DNA of 64,000 nt, taken from the NCBI RefSeq assembly GCF_014205155.1, contig NZ_JACHMX010000001.1:1860001-1924000 (forward strand), written 5' to 3'. Both the position numbers and the translations under genes were made by a program. The notes beneath the pieces were generated by a model. It was not told where the DNA came from, ran no database searches, and was given only the letters and a program-made list of their open reading frames with translations. The DNA is from Amycolatopsis umgeniensis (lineage in GTDB: Bacteria; Actinomycetota; Actinomycetes; Mycobacteriales; Pseudonocardiaceae). Positions 45,894 to 55,664 of this stretch are shown in pieces. Within the stretch, counting starts at the first letter, position 1. The number at the start of each line of letters is the position of its first letter.

Positions 45894-46639
45894 GCCCCGT
45901 CCTCGATGTTGTATTCGTAGAAAACCCAATGGTCCGGCAGGGCCGCCGATTCGCCGTACTCGAGTACGTCGCCCTCCGAAGAGAGAAATCTGTTGCGGCT
46001 CAACAAGATCGCCGAACCTTCGGCCACGCCGAGCTCCTTCGCCTCCTCGGCACCCGCCAGCCCCGCGGCGTGCTGAGAATGAGTCGACTTCAGAACCCGG
46101 CCTGTCCGGTCCGCGACGTATTTCACCGTGCCTTCGACGATCCGCACCGGTTCGAACAGCAACGGCGCCTTCGCCGCGACAGCGCCGTCGAACCACGAGA
46201 CCGACGTGGACACCGGTTGTTCCTGGCCCGCGTACGTGGTCCTCCGCCGCCGGATCGCGGGAGCGCCCTCTTCGATGCCGAGCGCGCCCGCCACCCGTTC
46301 CGGCGCCGGGACGAGCCCGGCTTGACGGATTTTCGCGTAGTGGCCCGGTGGATAGACCTTGCCGGTTCGCGCGATCGAGATCGTCCGATCGTGCGCGGAG
46401 CGGTGCAGCGATCTGGTCTGCACCACTGTCCCGATCCCGCGTACCGCGCGGACCAGACCTTCCGCCCGGAGCGTCGAGAGCACCTTCATCGCGGTCGCCA
46501 TCGCGACGTTCCAGTTTCTGGCGATCTCACGCGCGGACGGAACCGCGTCACCTTCCTTGAGCCTGCCCGAAACGATGTCGTCGCGGATGTTTCCCGCGAT
46601 CTGGAGGTACGGCGGTTCGGGTCTGTCGACGGCTGGCAA
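45890..46639 (-). CDS. GntR/HutC-family regulator with UTRA domain
   Basis: A 249-residue transcription factor. Residues about 8-75 form the GntR winged helix (YLQIAGNIRDDIVSGRLKEG, VPSAREIARNWNVAMATAMK, GLVRAVRGIGTVV). The rest is a UTRA ligand-binding domain (RRRRTTYAGQEQPVSTSVSWFDG, LLSRNRFLSSEGDVLEYGE). It precedes purC with a 4-bp ATGA overlap, so it is expressed with, and may control, purC. The effector could be a purine intermediate or a sugar phosphate; unknown. Confidence 0.92.
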   Translation of the reverse strand: MPAVDRPEPPYLQIAGNIRDDIVSGRLKEGDAVPSAREIARNWNVAMATAMKVLSTLRAEGLVRAVRGIGTVVQTRSLHRSAHDRTISIARTGKVYPPGHYAKIRQAGLVPAPERVAGALGIEEGAPAIRRRRTTYAGQEQPVSTSVSWFDGAVAAKAPLLFEPVRIVEGTVKYVADRTGRVLKSTHSQHAAGLAGAEEAKELGVAEGSAILLSRNRFLSSEGDVLEYGESAALPDHWVFYEYNIEDGA

Positions 46640-46809
46640 GGTGACTCCTCACAAGGTCGCGCGGTGCGCACAAGCGTTCTAGCACACCAAGGGGCGAGCA
46701 CCAAGGATCCTGCTCACACCCCATTATTACGTACTAGTACACATTCTGGACGGTGCTCTAGTACACCTGTTACTCTCCGCAGAGTTCCCGAAACCCGTTG
46801 GGGGGCTCG

Positions 46810-47217
46810 ATGAACCATCTGAGCATCGACGAACTGCTCGAAGAGCTTCGAAGACGCCGGTGGGTCGTCTACATCTTCGGCCCCCGGGAGGAACCGGAGG
46901 TCTGCGCCGCGGTGTTCCAGTGGGACACCTGTGCCGACGTCCTCATCCTCCGCGGCGAGGAACGGGCCACCGCCTTCCGGGTCACCACCCTCCCCGACAC
47001 GGACGTCTTCCGGCCGGCGCTCGTCTCTTGGCAATACCACTCGACGGCCGACTGGACCCTGCGCGCGGTGCTCACCATCCCGGCGCCCGGTGACGTCTCC
47101 GCGCCGATCCAATTGCTGCAACCACATCCGGACTGCGTGATCCCGATGGAAGCGCGCCAGCCGGTCACCATCCTGCCCGCCAATGGGACTCCCGAGCCCG
47201 ATCAGGGAGCTCCCTAA
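46810..47217 (+). CDS. Conserved hypothetical protein
   Basis: A 135-residue soluble protein of unknown function. It begins [20 protein letters not shown] and shows beta-rich segments such as [19 protein letters not shown] and [18 protein letters not shown]. The ATG at 46810 has GGGGGG 5 nt upstream. It is divergent from the GntR gene with a 170-bp AT-richer gap. Its 3' end overlaps the converging IspD-like gene by 4 bp. Confidence 0.75.
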   Translation: MNHLSIDELLEELRRRRWVVYIFGPREEPEVCAAVFQWDTCADVLILRGEERATAFRVTTLPDTDVFRPALVSWQYHSTADWTLRAVLTIPAPGDVSAPIQLLQPHPDCVIPMEARQPVTILPANGTPEPDQGAP

Positions 47218-47921
47218 CCGCGGCCGATCACCTGCTCGGCGACAACGAGGTCGTGCGGGTAGGTGATCTTGAGGTTCTCCGCGCTGCCCGGAACCCACCG
47301 CACCGGCAGCGCGGAGAACCTTTCCATGCACGAAGACGTGTCCGTGCCGACGAAACCTTCGCGCTCCGCGGTTTCGTACGCTTCGAGCAACGGAGCGGCG
47401 CGGAAACCCTGCGGCGTCTGCACTCGGATCGCGCCGGGCAGCGCGCCGGAAACGGTGTCGCCGTCCACGCGCACGATGTCGTCGGCCGCGACACCGGGCA
47501 CCGCTCCCCCGTATCGCCGCGTGTCGGCGAGGACGTCCGCGATCAGTTCCGGGGTGACGAGCGGACGGGCGCCGTCGTGCAGGAGCACCGCGTCGATCTC
47601 GCCGCTGTCGATGCGGGAAGCCAAGTGGCGCAACGCGTTCAGCTCCGAACCCTGCCGTGTCGCACCACCGTGCACGAGTTCGACTTCACCCGGATGCGAG
47701 GCGAGTACCTCTTGCGCGAGTTCGGTGTCCTGCGGCCGGATGACCAGCACGAGCACGTCGATCCCGGGCACGCGGGCGAAGGCGCCGAGCGACCACGCGA
47801 CCACGCGCCTGCCCGCCACCGGCAGGTAGACCTTGTTGAGCTTGGCGCCGATCCGGGTACCCGCTCCGCTCGCGAGCACCACCCCGGCGGCCTTCGTCTG
47901 AGCCACAGGCAACTCTGGCAC
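47214..47921 (-). CDS. IspD/TarI-family cytidylyltransferase
   Basis: A 235-residue nucleotidyltransferase. The CTP-binding start [20 protein letters not shown] differs from the common LAAGxGxR by a Ser. [19 protein letters not shown] and [12 protein letters not shown] follow the IspD pattern, and the C-terminal [15 protein letters not shown] is typical. It may make CDP-methylerythritol in the MEP pathway or act on a related polyol phosphate. It does not lie beside ispF or cysS, where the main actinobacterial ispD is often found, so a paralogue is possible. Confidence 0.82.
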   Translation of the reverse strand: MPELPVAQTKAAGVVLASGAGTRIGAKLNKVYLPVAGRRVVAWSLGAFARVPGIDVLVLVIRPQDTELAQEVLASHPGEVELVHGGATRQGSELNALRHLASRIDSGEIDAVLLHDGARPLVTPELIADVLADTRRYGGAVPGVAADDIVRVDGDTVSGALPGAIRVQTPQGFRAAPLLEAYETAEREGFVGTDTSSCMERFSALPVRWVPGSAENLKITYPHDLVVAEQVIGRG

Positions 47922-47975
47922 AGGCGGGTCGGTAGGTTGGGTCCGGCCACCGAAGCGATCCGAAGGGGCAGGGCG

Positions 47976-49052
47976 TTGGACGACGAAATCCTAGAGTTCG
48001 CCGAAGTCGAGCAGCCAGACGAACACGCGCGCTCGGCGGCGATCGCCCTGCACTCGAAACTGATCAAACCGGCGGGTTCGCTGGGCAGGCTCGAAGAATT
48101 GGGCGTCTGGGTCGCGGCCTGCCAGGGCCAGTCGCCGCCGCGGCCGTTCACCCGGCCCCGGGTCGTGGTGTTCGCCGGAGACCACGGCGTCGCCGCGAAG
48201 GGCGTCTCGGCTTACCCGGGCGAGGTCACCGCGCAACTCGTCGGCAGCATGCTGACCGGCGGCGCGGCCATCAACGTGCTGGCGGCCTCGGCGGGCGCGA
48301 GCGTCCGGGTCGTCGACATGTCCGTCGACAGCGACGCTCCCGCCACGCGGTCGATCGGCGAGTACAAGGTGCGGCGCGGGTCCGGCTCGATCGACGTCGA
48401 AGACGCGCTGACCGACGAAGAGGCGCGCGCCGCCGTGCGCGCGGGCCGGGCGATCGCCGACGCCGAGGTCGACGGCGGGGCCGATCTGCTCATCGCGGGC
48501 GACCTCGGGATCGGGAACAGCACCCCGGCCTCGGTCCTGGTCGCGGCGCTGACCGGCAGCGAGCCGGTGGCCGTCGTCGGGCGTGGTTCGGGGATCGACG
48601 ACAACGCCTGGATGCGCAAGGCCGCGGCGGTCCGGGACGCGCTGCGCCGGGCGAGGACCGTGCTGGCCGACCCGGTCGCGCTGCTGCGCACGGCCGCGGG
48701 CGCGGACATCGCCGCGATGGCGGGATTCCTCGCGCAGGCCTCGCTCCGGAAGACGCCGGTGATCCTGGACGGCCTGGTCGCCGCCTCGGCCGCGCTGGTC
48801 GCCGAGGAACTCGTCCCGGGCGCGCGGCAGTGGTGGACCGCGGGTCAGCGCGGCGGCGAACCCGCGCACGCGCTGGCGCTGGAACACCTCGACCTGGACC
48901 CGATCCTGGATCTGGACGTACGCCTCGGCGAGGGGACGGGCGCGGTCGCCGCGCTGCCGCTGGTGTTCATGGCGACGCGAGTGCTCGCGGAGATGGCGAC
49001 GCACGAACAGGCCGGGGTGAGCGGTCCGCTGATCGAGGCTCCGGCCTCCTGA
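47976..49052 (+). CDS. cobT: Nicotinate-nucleotide--dimethylbenzimidazole phosphoribosyltransferase
   Basis: Activates the lower ligand of cobalamin by transferring phosphoribose from NaMN to dimethylbenzimidazole; 358 residues. Motifs: [20 protein letters not shown] near residue 65, [16 protein letters not shown] near 175, and the C-terminal [12 protein letters not shown] with the catalytic Glu. The start is TTG at 47976 with AAGGGGCAGGG upstream. In M. tuberculosis cobS follows cobT; here cobS is absent and a 335-bp repeat-filled gap follows. Confidence 0.93.
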   Translation: MDDEILEFAEVEQPDEHARSAAIALHSKLIKPAGSLGRLEELGVWVAACQGQSPPRPFTRPRVVVFAGDHGVAAKGVSAYPGEVTAQLVGSMLTGGAAINVLAASAGASVRVVDMSVDSDAPATRSIGEYKVRRGSGSIDVEDALTDEEARAAVRAGRAIADAEVDGGADLLIAGDLGIGNSTPASVLVAALTGSEPVAVVGRGSGIDDNAWMRKAAAVRDALRRARTVLADPVALLRTAAGADIAAMAGFLAQASLRKTPVILDGLVAASAALVAEELVPGARQWWTAGQRGGEPAHALALEHLDLDPILDLDVRLGEGTGAVAALPLVFMATRVLAEMATHEQAGVSGPLIEAPAS

Positions 49053-49152
49053 CGGTCTCGCGTTTAGTCCTCTAAATGCGGAACGTGAGCGGTAAGAACC
49101 GAGCGCGTCTCAGGTACCTACCGGCTTCCGGCCGCTGTGGTTCGCGGGTGCG

Positions 49153-49207
49153 GTCCGTGAAGGGCCCCTTGCCTACCCTGAAAGTAGGGAAGGAGTCCTT
49201 CACGGAC
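49153..49207. repeat. Imperfect palindrome, family C copy 2
   Basis: Nearly identical to 10778-10832, including the flanks gtgcg before and gcggatcgc after. Outer arms gtccgtgaagg / ccttcacggac. It lies 100 bp after cobT in the gene-free stretch 49053-49387, which holds three palindromes and nothing else recognised. Confidence 0.85.
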
Positions 49208-49247
49208 TCGCGGATCGCCACACCCGCACCAGCAGTCACAGCGGCAG

Positions 49248-49270
49248 CGCGTGAAGGACCCCTTCACGCG
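49248..49270. repeat. Short 10-bp-arm palindrome
   Basis: cgcgtgaagg (49248-49257) and ccttcacgcg (49261-49270) around acc, using the same gtgaagg/ccttcac core as families A-C. It is followed by cagccgaggaaactcgac, which recurs with one mismatch downstream of sucB near 59058. Confidence 0.75.
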
Positions 49271-49306
49271 ACTCAGCCGAGGAAACTCGACCTTCACACC
49301 CTCCCA

Positions 49307-49363
49307 AGTACATGAAGGCCCCCTTCCTTGCGCCTGGCGCAAGGAAGGGGGCCTTCATGTACT
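49307..49363. repeat. Perfect 27-bp-arm palindrome, family B copy 2; terminator of ilvE
   Basis: Arms 49307-49333 and 49337-49363 pair perfectly around ctg; the arm begins agtacatgaaggccccctt. It ends 24 bp from the ilvE stop and would terminate that transcript. Closely related to 26484-26536. Confidence 0.9.
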
Positions 49364-49387
49364 TCAAGCGGAGCAGGAGCGGAGGGC

Positions 49388-50491
49388 TCAGCCCAGCGGG
49401 TACATCCAGCCTTCCGGAGCGGGCCGGGTGCCCTCCTGGATGCCGGTCAGCGCGCCGCGCAGCTTCATCGTCAGCTCACCGGGCTGCCCACCGGCGACGG
49501 AGAACTCGCCGCCCGCGTGCTTCACGTGCCCGACCGGCGTGATGACCGCCGCGGTCCCGCAGGCGAACACCTCGGTCAGCTCGCCCGAAGCCGCCGCCTT
49601 CTCCCACTCGTCGGTGGAGATGCGCCGCTCCTCGACCTGGTGGCCGAACGACTTCGCCAGCTCCAGCAGCGATTTGCGGGTCACACCCGGCAGGAGCGAG
49701 CCGGTCAGTTCCGGGGTGACGACGCGGGCGTCGTCGCCGGAGCCGAAGACGAAGAACAGGTTCATCCCGCCCATCTCCTCGATCCAGCGCCGTTCGACGG
49801 CGTCGAGCCACACGACCTGGTCGCAGCCCTTTTCCACGGCCTGCGCCTGCGCCACGAACGACGCCGCGTAGTTGCCGGCGCATTTGGCCTCGCCGGTGCC
49901 GCCGGGGACCGCGCGCACGTACTCGGTCGAGAGCCACACGCTCACCGGCTTGACCCCGCCGGAGAAGTACGAGCCCGCGGGCGAGCCGATCAGCGCGTAG
50001 AGGTACTCGTTCGCGGGGCGGTTGACGCCGAGCCCGGCTTCGGTGGAGATCATGAACGGCCGCAGGTACAGCGACTCGCCCGGCTTCGTCGGGACCCAGC
50101 GGCTGTCGACAGCGAGGAGTTCGCGGATCGAGTCGAGGAAGACCTCCACCGGCAGCTGCGGCATGGCGAGCCGCTCGGCCGAGTTACGGAACCGGAGGGC
50201 GTTCGCGTCGGGCCGGAACGCGGCGATCGTGCCGTCGGGCTGGCGGTAGGCTTTGAGGCCTTCGAAGATCGCCTGGCCGTAGTGCAGCACGGAAGTCGCC
50301 GGGTCGAGCGTCAAGGGCGCGTACGGTCCGACGGTCGCGTCGTGCCAGCCCTGCTCGGCGCTCCATTTCACGGTCACCATGTGGTCGGTGAAATGCAGCC
50401 CGAAACCGGGTGCGGCCAATACGTCCGCGACGCGTTCCGGGCTCGCGGGGCTCGAGTGCGGGAGGTGGGCGAACTGCGTCGTGGTCGTCAT
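49388..50491 (-). CDS. ilvE: Branched-chain amino acid aminotransferase
   Basis: PLP-dependent class IV aminotransferase of 367 residues acting on leucine, isoleucine and valine and their keto acids. Family segments: [34 protein letters not shown], the PLP lysine in [24 protein letters not shown] and [15 protein letters not shown]. The ATG at 50491 begins [11 protein letters not shown]; the longer frame runs into the upstream control region. Position matches M. tuberculosis Rv2210c downstream of the cob genes. Confidence 0.96.
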   Translation of the reverse strand: MTTTTQFAHLPHSSPASPERVADVLAAPGFGLHFTDHMVTVKWSAEQGWHDATVGPYAPLTLDPATSVLHYGQAIFEGLKAYRQPDGTIAAFRPDANALRFRNSAERLAMPQLPVEVFLDSIRELLAVDSRWVPTKPGESLYLRPFMISTEAGLGVNRPANEYLYALIGSPAGSYFSGGVKPVSVWLSTEYVRAVPGGTGEAKCAGNYAASFVAQAQAVEKGCDQVVWLDAVERRWIEEMGGMNLFFVFGSGDDARVVTPELTGSLLPGVTRKSLLELAKSFGHQVEERRISTDEWEKAAASGELTEVFACGTAAVITPVGHVKHAGGEFSVAGGQPGELTMKLRGALTGIQEGTRPAPEGWMYPLG

Positions 50492-50607
50492 GCCTAGACG
50501 ATAACGCTTGGTCGGACCCACGTTAGTCGGACGTCCGCATATCTTTACCGCCCTCGAACTGTCCGTCAGCACGAACACGCGAGGGCTCGCGCCCCTAGGA
50601 TGGCGGC

Positions 50608-50919
50608 GTGACGTACAACCAGATGCAGCCCGCCCGCCCGGCCCAGCCCGCCACCCCCGGCGCGGGGGCCGACGTGAAGACCTTCGTGACGGCGGTGCTG
50701 CTCACCTTCGGTGTCGGCCTGCTCATGATGGACGGCTGGGCCCTGCTGAGCAGCGGCTTCGGCGCGTTCCTCGGCCTGGTCGGCGGCGGCTTCGGCGTGT
50801 TCTGGTGGCGGCACATCCACGGCAAGGTGTTCCCGCGCGAGCTGTCCACCAAATCGGTGGTCATCCTCGCGGTGGTGAACGTCGCGCTCGCGCTGCTGCT
50901 GTTCCTCGTCGCGGGCTAG
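50608..50919 (+). CDS. Small membrane protein
   Basis: A 103-residue protein with a proline-rich hydrophilic head ([18 protein letters not shown]) and two to three membrane helices ([53 protein letters not shown]). Function unknown. GTG start. Its 3' end overlaps the converging DUF402 gene by 4 bp. Confidence 0.8.
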   Translation: MTYNQMQPARPAQPATPGAGADVKTFVTAVLLTFGVGLLMMDGWALLSSGFGAFLGLVGGGFGVFWWRHIHGKVFPRELSTKSVVILAVVNVALALLLFLVAG

Positions 50920-51560
50920 AGCAACCCCTCGGGGAGACCGGGCGCCTGCCAGTCCGGGTCCGGCCGGAAGTCGGTCCACGTCCCGTCGAAGGGGAAGCGC
51001 CCGGCGTCCGCGAGTGCCCCGATCCGCTCGCCCTCGGCGCGCAGCCGCTCGAGCTGCCCGGCGGTGATGCGGCCGGCGAGCACGGCCTCCTCGGCCTCGT
51101 CCTCGTCCTTCCACTGCCAGCGCCCGCCGGGCTCGACGGCGACGTCGAGGATGCCGTCGATCCGGTCCGGCCCGGACGACGTGCGCCCCAGCGGGACCTC
51201 GAGGTTGACGTACCAGTTCAGGAAGTGGCCTTCGGCGTCGAAGAACCACCAGACCGACGACCATTCGTCGTCGGCGATCCGGCGCAGCGTCGAGGTGTCG
51301 CGCCAGAAGTCGGGCACGCGCACCCTCGCCACCCGGAACCGCTCCTCGAGCGGCGCCTCGCGGAAAAGCCGCCCGTCGGCGAGCCTGCTGCCGATGATCG
51401 GGGTGTCCGCGGGGAGCCAGCCGAGCAGCACGGTGCCGTCGTCGGCGATGACGCGCAGCGGGTGGTGCTGGCCGATCGAACCGTCCGGTCGCAGGAACCG
51501 TTCGACGACCGTGTCACCCGGCGTCCATTGGGGATCACGCACGCCTTGAACGGTACCCAC
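50916..51560 (-). CDS. DUF402 domain protein
   Basis: A 214-residue soluble protein of the DUF402/FomD-like family, whose studied members hydrolyse nucleoside phosphates or CMP-phosphonates with divalent metals. The central WWFFDAEGHFLNWYVNLEVPL and DRIDGILDVAVEPGGRWQWKDEDE carry the conserved Asp/Glu/Lys residues. The start (GTG 51560, or GTG 51542) overlaps the end of the upstream membrane protein gene, so they form a unit. Confidence 0.88.
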   Translation of the reverse strand: MGTVQGVRDPQWTPGDTVVERFLRPDGSIGQHHPLRVIADDGTVLLGWLPADTPIIGSRLADGRLFREAPLEERFRVARVRVPDFWRDTSTLRRIADDEWSSVWWFFDAEGHFLNWYVNLEVPLGRTSSGPDRIDGILDVAVEPGGRWQWKDEDEAEEAVLAGRITAGQLERLRAEGERIGALADAGRFPFDGTWTDFRPDPDWQAPGLPEGLL

Positions 51561-52389
51561 GGGCGCGGACCCGCAGAACCAGTTCGGCGAGCGTTCCCAC
51601 TCCCGCGAGCCCGAGGGCCACGACCGGCCCAGCGAAGGCGGCGGCGACGGCCACGATCAGTCCACAAGCGAGTGTCGCCTTCGGACGTTCCGGGGAAAGC
51701 CGCTCCCGGCCGTCGGTGAAGGCGTCCACCGCGACCGGCACGGTCGCCACGGCGACCACCACGGACAGCACCGGCAGCAGCGAGACAGCGTCCGCCGCGG
51801 CGAGGAGCTCGCGGAACGACGTCGCCGAAAGTCCCAGCCGGACCGGTCCCAGCTGGTAGAGGGCGACGGCGACGATCGCCACGGCCACCGCGCCCACCGC
51901 GGCCGCGCGGCCCGCGCCGGGACGGCGGGGCAGCAGGAACGGCAGCAGGACCAGCACGGCGAGGCCGAGACCTGACACGGACGGCGGGTCCGGCGCGATG
52001 AACTGCGCCAGGGGCGGGATGCCGACGCAGATCGCGATTAGGGAGGCGGCCGCGGCCAGCAGCAGGCCGATCACCCAGCGGGCGGCGTGATCGCCGAGGC
52101 GGACGCCCGCCAGATCGGCGACGGCCACCACGACGGCGAACACCGCGGCGGCGACTCCCGGCGCGGACGGGAAGAGGTACTGCCCGAACGTCGTCGCGAA
52201 GACCAGGACCAGGCCCAGCCTTGAAACGGAGCCCACGATCCGCTCGGGCCCGGCGTCCCCCACCGGCGGCAGCAGTGCCTCGGCCGCGACGGCGAGCACG
52301 GCCGCGACCACGGCGGCGAGAAGAACCCAGTAGTCCGCCCCGGAGGTGCCCACCGCGAGCGCGATGAGCAGACCGCCCGCCAGCCGCAC
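51535..52389 (-). CDS. Polytopic membrane protein of unknown function
   Basis: A 284-residue protein with about nine hydrophobic helices (LAGGLLIALAVGTSGADYW, WVLLAAVVAAVLAVAAEALL, ARWVIGLLLAAAASLIAICV, LGLAVLVLLPFLLP and more). No transporter signature is evident. The GTG at 52389 has GGGAG 5 nt upstream and is preferred to the GTG at 52410. It is divergent from pepA and coupled to the DUF402 gene. Confidence 0.82.
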   Translation of the reverse strand: MRLAGGLLIALAVGTSGADYWVLLAAVVAAVLAVAAEALLPPVGDAGPERIVGSVSRLGLVLVFATTFGQYLFPSAPGVAAAVFAVVVAVADLAGVRLGDHAARWVIGLLLAAAASLIAICVGIPPLAQFIAPDPPSVSGLGLAVLVLLPFLLPRRPGAGRAAAVGAVAVAIVAVALYQLGPVRLGLSATSFRELLAAADAVSLLPVLSVVVAVATVPVAVDAFTDGRERLSPERPKATLACGLIVAVAAAFAGPVVALGLAGVGTLAELVLRVRARGYRSRRA

Positions 52390-52521
52390 GCCGTCTCCCT
52401 TCCTGTACACCGAGTGACCCGGTCGGCCCCGCTGTTCCCCCAGGTCCGACTGTCATTAGCATGGCTCACGATCCAACCGGGCGGACGCCCGGTACCACCG
52501 CGAACGCGCGAGGAGCCAGAA

Positions 52522-54024
52522 GTGACCGTGCCGAAGCTTGCCCTGACCGAGAACGCCGAAGCGGCGCTTGCCAAGACGCGCGCCGACGTCGTCGTCATCG
52601 GCACCCTGCAGGGCGAGGACGGCCTGGCGCTCGCCGCCGGCTCCTCCGTTGCCGACACCGCCTTCGACGGCAAGCTCGCCGACGTCCTCGGCACGCTCGG
52701 CGCGTCCGGCAAGGCCGACGAGGTCGTCAAGGTACCGACACTGGGCAAGCTGTCCGCCGGTGTCGTGCTGGCCGTCGGCCTCGGCAAGGCAGGCGCGGAC
52801 GGCGTCACCGCCGAGCAGGTCCGCCGGGGTGCCGGTGCCGCCGCGCGGGCGCTGAGCGGGACCGAGCGCGCGTTCGTCACGCTTTCGGCGATCGACCTGC
52901 AGGCCGCCGTCGAGGGCACCGCGCTCGGCGCGTACTCCTTCACCGAGTACCGCTCCGAAAAGGGCGACGGCCCGGTCGCCAAGGTGGACTTCGTGAGCCC
53001 CGAGGAGGGCACCGCCAAGGACCACAAGGCGACGCTGAAGGCCGCCACCCTGATCGCGGAGTCGGTGATCATCGCCCGCGACCTGATCAACACCCCGCCG
53101 AACGACCTGTTCCCGGCCTCCTTCGCCGACCGCGCGAAGACGCTGGCCGAGGCGAACAACCTCGAGTTCGAGGTCCTCGACGAGAAGGCCCTCAAGCGCA
53201 AGGGCTTCGGCGGCATCCTCGGCGTCGGCGGCGGTTCGTCGCGGCAGCCGCGCCTGCTGCGCATCGCCTACAAGCCGGCGAAGGCGTCGAAGAAGGTCGC
53301 GCTGGTCGGCAAGGGCATCACCTTCGACTCGGGCGGCATCTCGATCAAGCCCGCCGCGAACATGGACCACATGACCTCGGACATGTCGGGCGCGGCCGCC
53401 GTGCTCGCCTCCGTGGTGCTGGCCGCGAAGCTGAAGTACCCGCTCGAGGTCGTCGCGCACATCCCGCTGGCGGAGAACCTGCCCTCGGCCACGTCGTACC
53501 GGCCGGGCGACGTGCTCAGCATGTACGGCGGCAAGACCGTCGAGGTGCTCAACACCGACGCCGAAGGCCGTCTCGTGCTGGCCGACGCGATCGTGCGCGC
53601 GGGCGAGGAGAACCCCGACTACCTGATCGAGACCTCGACCCTGACCGGCGCGCAGGTCGTCGCGCTGGGCAACCGCACCGCGGGCGTCATGGGCTCGGAC
53701 GAGTTCCGCGACCGCATCGCGGGCATCGCGCAGGCGACCGGTGAGGGCGGCTGGGCCATGCCGCTGCCGGAGGAACTGCGCGCCGACCTCGACTCGCGCC
53801 TCGCCGACCTCGCCAACGTCACCGGGCACCGCTGGGGCGGCATGCTCGCCGCGGGCATCTTCCTGCGCGAGTTCGTCGCCGACGGCCTGCCCTGGGCGCA
53901 CATCGACATCGCGGGCCCGTCGTTCAACACCGCCGGGGCGTGGGGCTACACCGGCAAGGGCGGCACCGGCGTCCCGGTCCGCACCATCGCCGCGGTGCTC
54001 GCGGACATCGCCGCCAACGGCTGA
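52522..54024 (+). CDS. pepA: Leucyl aminopeptidase (M17)
   Basis: Cytosolic di-metal aminopeptidase of 500 residues. The N-terminal alpha/beta domain runs to about residue 175. The catalytic domain shows LVGKGITFDSGGISIKP (metal Lys and Asp), the signature NTDAEGRLVLADA and the end RWGGMLAAGIFLREFV. Acts in peptide turnover. GTG start at 52522 with GAGGAG upstream. Corresponds in place to M. tuberculosis pepB (Rv2213), next to the 2-oxoacid dehydrogenase genes. Confidence 0.95.
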   Translation: MTVPKLALTENAEAALAKTRADVVVIGTLQGEDGLALAAGSSVADTAFDGKLADVLGTLGASGKADEVVKVPTLGKLSAGVVLAVGLGKAGADGVTAEQVRRGAGAAARALSGTERAFVTLSAIDLQAAVEGTALGAYSFTEYRSEKGDGPVAKVDFVSPEEGTAKDHKATLKAATLIAESVIIARDLINTPPNDLFPASFADRAKTLAEANNLEFEVLDEKALKRKGFGGILGVGGGSSRQPRLLRIAYKPAKASKKVALVGKGITFDSGGISIKPAANMDHMTSDMSGAAAVLASVVLAAKLKYPLEVVAHIPLAENLPSATSYRPGDVLSMYGGKTVEVLNTDAEGRLVLADAIVRAGEENPDYLIETSTLTGAQVVALGNRTAGVMGSDEFRDRIAGIAQATGEGGWAMPLPEELRADLDSRLADLANVTGHRWGGMLAAGIFLREFVADGLPWAHIDIAGPSFNTAGAWGYTGKGGTGVPVRTIAAVLADIAANG

Positions 54025-54040
54025 TCTCCGCTCGCTCGAC

Positions 54041-54110
54041 GCGCGTGAAGGCCCCCTTCCCTCGGCCCTGGTTTTAGATGACCAGTCGAGGGAAGGGGGC
54101 CTTCACGCGC
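54041..54110. repeat. 24-bp-arm palindrome with long loop, family B copy 4
   Basis: Arms 54041-54064 and 54087-54110 are perfect complements separated by 22 nt that can pair further (ctggt/accag). The arm equals that of 41075-41129. It is placed 17 bp after pepA and would terminate it. Confidence 0.9.
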
Positions 54111-54147
54111 GTCACGGGGTCGAACCGGGTGTGGCAAGGTCGGTTCC

Positions 54148-55131
54148 GTGGACAGGGACGCGTATCTCGAAGGCGCGATCAGGGACGTGCTCAGCGGTGA
54201 CGACGCGACACTCGACGACCGGATCGGGCACGCCGCGCTGCTGTTCGCCGTCTCCGGCGCGAGGGCGGAAGCCGACAGGCTGATCACGCATTGGCACGCG
54301 CTCACCGAACGTCCCGTCACCGCGCTCGTGCCCGGCGCCGTCCAGGCCCGCGCGTGGGCGATGCTCTTCGAGGCGCAAGGGACACGGCCGGACTGGGCCG
54401 CCGCGCTGACCCCGCTCGACCTCGACGCGGAAGAACGCGCCCACGACACGTATCTCGCCCGGCGCGTGTCCGATCTCGACGGTCTCCTCGGCGGCTCCCC
54501 CCTCGGCGAGGCCGTCTCGCACCTCGGACCGTCGCGGCCGGATCGGTTACGCGAGGCCGTCACCCAGGGTGACGTCGAGGCCTGGGCGGAGATCGCCTCG
54601 CGGCAGGGACGGCCGGACGTCGCCGTGCTCGCCGCGTCACGGCGGCTCGCGCCGCGTCTGGTCGCGGGCGCCGACCCGCTCGGCCTCGGCGACTGGCCGG
54701 GACTGTGCGCCGGATCGCTGGTCGCGGCGCTGTACGAGCGCTACCCGCCGGACACCGGCTCGTGGCGCGAGATGGTCGCGGGCATCCTCCGGCTGCGCGG
54801 CGGCGGCACCGCGCCCCCGGCGGCCTCGGCACGGAACATCGACGCCGCCGAAGCCCGCCTCGGGCTCCGGCTGCCCGCCGACTACCGGGAGTTCCTGCGG
54901 ACCTGCGACGGCCTGCCCGCCGACGTCGTGTTCCCGCGTCTGCTCGGCACGGCGGAACTGCGCGCGGAAGGCGGGGTCGTGGTGATCGCCGATCCCGCCT
55001 CGGTGCTGCTCACCGCCGCCGGCGACCGGTGGCGGACGGTCGAGATCGACCCGGCCCTGGGCACGACGGTGCATCCGACGTTCCGGGCGCTGCTGGAGCG
55101 GCACCTACTCCTTCTGGCGCAGTCCGTGTGA
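54148..55131 (+). CDS. SMI1/KNR4 family protein
   Basis: A 327-residue soluble protein. The N-terminal 220 residues are helical and unrecognised (LDDRIGHAALLFAVSGARAEAD, MLFEAQGTRPDWAAALTPLDL). The C-terminal 95 residues are a SMI1/KNR4 (SUKH) domain: IDAAEARLGLRLPADYREFL, RTCDGLPADVVFP, then strands. SUKH domains often serve as immunity proteins against secreted toxins, but no toxin gene is next to it. GTG start. It converges with the small gene at 55138. Confidence 0.82.
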   Translation: MDRDAYLEGAIRDVLSGDDATLDDRIGHAALLFAVSGARAEADRLITHWHALTERPVTALVPGAVQARAWAMLFEAQGTRPDWAAALTPLDLDAEERAHDTYLARRVSDLDGLLGGSPLGEAVSHLGPSRPDRLREAVTQGDVEAWAEIASRQGRPDVAVLAASRRLAPRLVAGADPLGLGDWPGLCAGSLVAALYERYPPDTGSWREMVAGILRLRGGGTAPPAASARNIDAAEARLGLRLPADYREFLRTCDGLPADVVFPRLLGTAELRAEGGVVVIADPASVLLTAAGDRWRTVEIDPALGTTVHPTFRALLERHLLLLAQSV

Positions 55132-55137
55132 AGGCCG

Positions 55138-55473
55138 TCAGGCTTCGCCGCGCTTCTTCCGCTCGGTGTACTCGCGCATCCGCTTCGGATAGCCGACCCG
55201 CGCCACCTCGTACACCGGGATCGACCGTTTGTGACCGAACTGCTGCGCCGCGTCAAGGCTCTCGATCCGGCGCCGGGTCCACTCACCGTCGTGTGCGATG
55301 AGGACGACTGTGGTCTCCGTGACGTTGGTCTTGGGCTCCACATAGGCCTCGACACCGGTCCTCGACGAGGCCCACTCCTCAAGGTGTTTGAAGTCGTTTG
55401 AAGAGGCTTTCCGCAGCGTACCGGGCTTTTGCCCGCCTTTAGAGCGCCGGCGCAGCGAGTCGAACAGACCCAC
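55138..55473 (-). CDS. Conserved hypothetical protein
   Basis: A 111-residue basic protein (GLFDSLRRRSKGGQKPGTL at the start, YPKRMREYTERKKRGEA at the end). The middle TETTVVLIAHDGEWTRRRIE resembles a small alpha/beta domain. Function unknown. GTG start at 55473 with GAGGTGG upstream. It is divergent from lpd with 191 bp between them. Confidence 0.75.
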   Translation of the reverse strand: MGLFDSLRRRSKGGQKPGTLRKASSNDFKHLEEWASSRTGVEAYVEPKTNVTETTVVLIAHDGEWTRRRIESLDAAQQFGHKRSIPVYEVARVGYPKRMREYTERKKRGEA

Positions 55474-55664
55474 TCCGACCACCTCACTTCCCACTCGCGT
55501 CCAGCGTCCATTATCCCGACTCGGGCGTGTGCTCGCCGTCGCATACCCGGCTAGGTCGCAGGCTCTCCACACCTAGTGACAAGATGGCAAGTGTCCGCGC
55601 GCGCGTATACCGCGCGAAGCGGCGCCAGAGCACCACCCCTACCGCTTGCCGAGGAGTTATTGAA

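Noticed and set aside
54148..55131. The SMI1/KNR4 protein as a second immunity gene
   Set aside because: No secreted toxin gene lies beside it and most of the protein is an unrelated helical region, so an immunity role is not supported here.
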